This document shows positions 60,801 through 64,000 of a DNA stretch of 64,000 nucleotides, piece by piece; the first letter of the stretch is position 1, and every line of letters begins with the position of its first letter. This stretch comes from Spirosoma sordidisoli (lineage in GTDB: Bacteria > Bacteroidota > Bacteroidia > Cytophagales > Spirosomataceae), in the NCBI RefSeq assembly GCF_004138325.1, contig NZ_SBLB01000004.1:310001-374000 (forward strand), in the 5' to 3' direction. The notes below the pieces were generated by a model. It searched no databases. It was given only the letters and a program-made list of their open reading frames with translations, and was not told the DNA's origin. The position numbers and the translations under genes were made by a program.

Positions 60801-62309
60801 ATGATCAACCTGAAACAGTTTGAGATTTGGTTCATCACAGGGAGCCAGCATTTATACGGGGAGGAGACCTTGCAGCAGGTCGATGCGCACTCGCAGGCGA
60901 TTGCCGAATTTCTCGATCGGGCCGCCGACATGCCGGTACGGATCGTGTTTAAGCCGGTAGTTAAAACAACCGACGAGATTTACGCCATCTGCCAGGCCGC
61001 CAATGCAGCCCCAGCCTGCATCGGGGTCATCACCTGGATGCATACCTTTTCGCCCGCCAAGATGTGGATTCGGGGGTTGACGATCCTTAACAAACCGCTG
61101 CTGCACCTCCATACCCAGTTCAACCGCGACATTCCGTGGGGCGACATCGACATGGATTTCATGAACCTGAACCAGTCGGCCCACGGCGACCGTGAGTTTG
61201 GCTTCATGATGACCCGCATGCACCAGGCCCGACCAACCCTGAACCGCAAAGTGGTGGTCGGGTTCTGGCAGGAAGCCTCTGTCGTTGCCCAACTGGCCGA
61301 CTGGGCGCGGGTAGCTGTAGCCGCTCACGAGCTGAAAACCCTGAAGGTAGTCCGGTTTGGCGATAACATGCGGCAGGTGGCCGTTACGGATGGCGACAAG
61401 GTAGCCGCCGAGATGACCTTCGGCATGTCGGTCAACACCCACGGCATCGGCGATCTGGTCACGGTAATCAATCAGGTTAGCGATGCCGACGTCGACCGGC
61501 TCGTAACGGAGTATGCCGACACCTATACCCTGATGGATTCGCTGCAGCGGGGTGGCGCGCAACACAGCTCCCTGCGCGACGCAGCCCGGATCGAAATCGG
61601 GATGCGGGCCTTCCTGCAGGACGGCGGGTTTGGCGCCTACAGCGACACCTTCGAGGATTTGTACGGCATGAAACAGCTACCCGGCATTGCGTCGCAGCGG
61701 CTCATGGCCGACGGCTACGGCTTTGCGGGCGAGGGCGACTGGAAAACGGCGGCTATGGTACGCGTCATGAAAGTGATGGCGGCCGGACTGCCGGGCGGCA
61801 ACTCGTTCATGGAAGATTATACGTACCACTTCGACCCGACCAACCCGCTCGTTCTGGGCTCCCACATGCTCGAGATCTGCCCCAGTATTGCCGATGGCAA
61901 GCCTAGCTGCGAGGTTCACCCGCTCGGTATCGGCGGCAAGGAAGATCCGGTTCGGCTGGTGTTCAACGCACCGGCCGGCCCGGCCATCAACGTGTCGCTG
62001 GTCGATATGGGCAACCGGTTCCGGTTCATCGTAAACGAGGTAGAAGCCGTAGCCGTTACGGAGGCCCTGCCGAAACTGCCCGTTGCCCGCGCCCTCTGGA
62101 AACCCATGCCCGACATGGCTACCGGCTGCGCGGCCTGGATACTCGCGGGGGGTGCCCACCATACGGTATTCAGCCAGAACCTGACCACCAGCCATATCGA
62201 GGACTTCGCCGACATCTTTGGGGTCGAACTCGTCGTGATCGATAGCCAGACGAAGCTGCGCCAGCTGAAAAACGAACTCCGCTGGAGCGAAGCCGCTTAC
62301 CGCCGGTAA
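60801..62309 (+). CDS. araA: L-arabinose isomerase
   Basis: AraA, 502 residues, converts L-arabinose to L-ribulose with a divalent metal in the cytoplasm. Landmarks: [54 protein letters not shown] and the metal-site Glu/His region with [11 protein letters not shown] and [11 protein letters not shown]. Length and motifs are as in the family. It is separated from araB by a repeat-filled gap and followed by a 430-nt repeat region before the GH51 gene. Confidence 0.97.
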   Translation: MINLKQFEIWFITGSQHLYGEETLQQVDAHSQAIAEFLDRAADMPVRIVFKPVVKTTDEIYAICQAANAAPACIGVITWMHTFSPAKMWIRGLTILNKPLLHLHTQFNRDIPWGDIDMDFMNLNQSAHGDREFGFMMTRMHQARPTLNRKVVVGFWQEASVVAQLADWARVAVAAHELKTLKVVRFGDNMRQVAVTDGDKVAAEMTFGMSVNTHGIGDLVTVINQVSDADVDRLVTEYADTYTLMDSLQRGGAQHSSLRDAARIEIGMRAFLQDGGFGAYSDTFEDLYGMKQLPGIASQRLMADGYGFAGEGDWKTAAMVRVMKVMAAGLPGGNSFMEDYTYHFDPTNPLVLGSHMLEICPSIADGKPSCEVHPLGIGGKEDPVRLVFNAPAGPAINVSLVDMGNRFRFIVNEVEAVAVTEALPKLPVARALWKPMPDMATGCAAWILAGGAHHTVFSQNLTTSHIEDFADIFGVELVVIDSQTKLRQLKNELRWSEAAYRR

Positions 62310-62741
62310 TTGTTTCACGATTACCCTGCTGTTGCGTAAGCGGTTCACGAGGTCTGCACCGCGGTCGTTCACCTTGGTCCGTGTCAACACTGGGACGCGT
62401 AGTCGGACCACATGACCGGATGGTTTTGCTGACGCATAAGTGGTCCGACTACGCGTCCCGGTGGGGACACGGACCACGGTAAACGACATGAACTACGGTC
62501 ATAGCAACAAACCATCCGGACAGGAGACGCAAGAGCCGGGCCGCCGTTGCGGTTGCGTCTCTACACCGTGGTCCGTGTCAACACCGGGACGCGTAGTCGG
62601 ACCACATGACCGGATGGTTTTGCTGACGCGCGGGTGGTCCGTGAGGACACGGACCACGGTGGACGACACAAACTACGATCAGGACTAACCGCCCAATGGG
62701 GTTGCTGATTAACCTGAACCTTTTACATAAACCCACTTTTT
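62310..62741. repeat. Repeat-filled region between araA and the GH51 gene
   Basis: No gene. Two direct copies of a 61-nt unit (62375-62435 and 62569-62629, one mismatch) carry GGTCCGTG and GGGACGCGTAGTCGG words; inverted partners (GTGGTCCGACTACGCGTCCC at 62440-62459, and GGACACGGACCACGG copies at about 62464 and 62646) allow long hairpins. Between them lies a member of the GAGACGC family (62519-62564). Confidence 0.8.
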
Positions 62742-64000
62742 ATGAAAAAACAACTGCTTCCTCTTCTGCTCGCGGCACTGACCCTGTCAGCAACGGCGCA
62801 GAACCGCGTAACGGTCAACGCCAGCGACGGCAAGACCGTTATTAACCGCCATATCTATGGCCACTTTGCTGAGCACCTTGGCCGCTGTATCTACGATGGC
62901 TTTTACGTGGGCGAGACCAACACGAAAATCCCGAACAAAAACGGGGTGCGGCTGGACGTGATCGAGGCCCTCAAAAAGATGAAAATCCCCAACCTGCGCT
63001 GGCCGGGCGGGTGTTTTGCCGATACCTACCACTGGAAAGACGGGATCGGTCCGAAAGCCAAACGGCCAAAGATTGTGAACACCTGGTGGGGGGGCGTAAC
63101 GGAAGACAACAGTTTCGGTACCCATGACTTTCTGAACATGTGCGAACTACTCGGCACGGAGCCTTACCTGGCCGGTAACGTGGGCAGCGGAACAGTACAG
63201 GACCTGAGCGACTGGGTACAGTATGTCAACTTCCCCAACAATAGCCCCATGTCTACCCTGCGGCAGCAAAACGGCCGCAAAACCCCCTGGAACGTGCGCT
63301 ACTGGGGTGTTGGCAACGAAGCCTGGGGATGTGGCGGCAACATGACGGCCGATTATTACGCCAATATTTACCGCCAGTACGCTACGTTCATGGGTACTCA
63401 GGTGGGTAAAGAAACCATCTTCCGGATTGCATCAGGAGCCAGTTCAGATGATTTTAACTGGACCGAAACGCTGATGAAAAATATTCCCGGCAAAATGGTC
63501 GAAGGCGTAGCCCTGCACCACTATTCTACCTTTGGCTGGGGACCGAATGAGAAAGGCTCGGCTACTGAATTTACCGAAACCGACTACGCCCATACCATGA
63601 ACGAAGCCCTGAAGATGGACACCTTCGTGCAGAAGCATTCGGAAATCATGGACAAGTATGACCCCCAGAAGAAGATCGCCCTGGTTGTTGATGAATGGGG
63701 CGCCTGGTATGAGGTCGAACCGAAAACGAATCCGGGATTTTTGTATCAGCAGAACACCATGCGCGATGCCATTCTGACCGGTGCCACGCTGAACATCTTC
63801 CACAAACACGCGGAACGGGTACGGATGGCGAATCTGGCCCAGGCGGTGAACGTGCTCCAGGCCGTAATTTTGACCAAGGGCGACAAGATGCTGCTGACCC
63901 CAACGTACCACGTGCTGGAGATGTATAATGTACACCAGGACGCCACGATGCTGCCTATCGACCTCAAAACGGAAGATTATACATCAGGCAAATACAAACT
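62742..64000 (+). CDS. Alpha-L-arabinofuranosidase, GH51 (partial, cut by window end)
   Basis: The first 419 residues of a secreted GH51 enzyme (typical length about 500-520) that releases L-arabinose from arabinan and arabinoxylan. A signal peptide ([20 protein letters not shown]) is followed by the barrel: [35 protein letters not shown], the acid/base Glu193 in GNEAWG and the nucleophile Glu318 in [10 protein letters not shown]. It supplies the substrate of the ara genes upstream. The frame is open to the last base. The usual AraC/AraR-type operator was not found in its leader. Confidence 0.95.
   Translation, partial: MKKQLLPLLLAALTLSATAQNRVTVNASDGKTVINRHIYGHFAEHLGRCIYDGFYVGETNTKIPNKNGVRLDVIEALKKMKIPNLRWPGGCFADTYHWKDGIGPKAKRPKIVNTWWGGVTEDNSFGTHDFLNMCELLGTEPYLAGNVGSGTVQDLSDWVQYVNFPNNSPMSTLRQQNGRKTPWNVRYWGVGNEAWGCGGNMTADYYANIYRQYATFMGTQVGKETIFRIASGASSDDFNWTETLMKNIPGKMVEGVALHHYSTFGWGPNEKGSATEFTETDYAHTMNEALKMDTFVQKHSEIMDKYDPQKKIALVVDEWGAWYEVEPKTNPGFLYQQNTMRDAILTGATLNIFHKHAERVRMANLAQAVNVLQAVILTKGDKMLLTPTYHVLEMYNVHQDATMLPIDLKTEDYTSGKYK

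Overview
The window looks like chromosomal DNA of a GC-rich member of the Bacteroidota, most likely order Cytophagales and close to Spirosoma or its relatives (inference). The signs are: the Bacteroidota -7 promoter word TAnnTTTG in front of several genes, a fused ccoN-ccoO oxidase gene, a Nudix-type AraR regulator, DUF4290 and DUF6794 proteins, a MurA with Asp in place of the usual active-site Cys, and the lineage-typical set of GMC oxidoreductase, sugar isomerase/epimerase and glucose/sorbosone dehydrogenase. I see no rRNA, tRNA, CRISPR array or prophage.

Layout. 0-27 kb is mainly housekeeping: an MsbA-type ABC exporter, a class D beta-lactamase, two Tat-exported ferritin-like proteins, murA, a DUF4290 protein, a MATE pump, a Prc-like protease, an FKBP isomerase, an isolated atpA-atpG pair, an M23 peptidase, an amino acid permease, a methyltransferase, a GH20 hexosaminidase, a lytic transglycosylase and thrB. 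27-31 kb holds one very large gene of the type IIG restriction-modification family whose nuclease and methylase motifs are both degenerate. 31.8-33.7 kb is a LytTR/LytS two-component pair. 34-41 kb is a periplasmic sugar-oxidation cluster. 41-51.4 kb is a respiratory block: a PAS histidine kinase, a receiver-CRP hybrid regulator and the cbb3 oxidase genes ccoS-ccoNO-ccoQ-ccoP-ccoG-ccoH plus a SafE-like protein. 51.6-56 kb holds small metabolic genes and a 0.6-kb array of palindromic repeats. 56.2-57.4 kb is an AT-rich single-gene segment with the organisation of an integron cassette, followed by a decayed glycoside hydrolase 97 end. 58-64 kb is the L-arabinose locus araR-araB-araA plus a GH51 arabinofuranosidase cut by the window end; the expected araD is missing between araB and araA.

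How the genes work together. The arabinose genes form a path from arabinan side chains (GH51) through isomerase and kinase to ribulose-5-phosphate, under AraR. The cco block builds a high-affinity oxygen reductase, and the adjacent kinase/CRP-hybrid regulator is a plausible oxygen or redox control system for it (inference). The 34-41 kb cluster probably oxidises sugars in the periplasm and passes electrons to cytochrome c (inference).

Many intergenic spaces carry members of a few families of perfect inverted repeats, including inside the cco and ara gene sets. The strongest candidates for something undescribed are the catalytically degenerate type IIG-like protein, the cassette-like element at 56.2-57.4 kb, the palindromic repeat array at 52.1-52.7 kb and a 128-nt wobble-paired palindrome at 33.74-33.87 kb.
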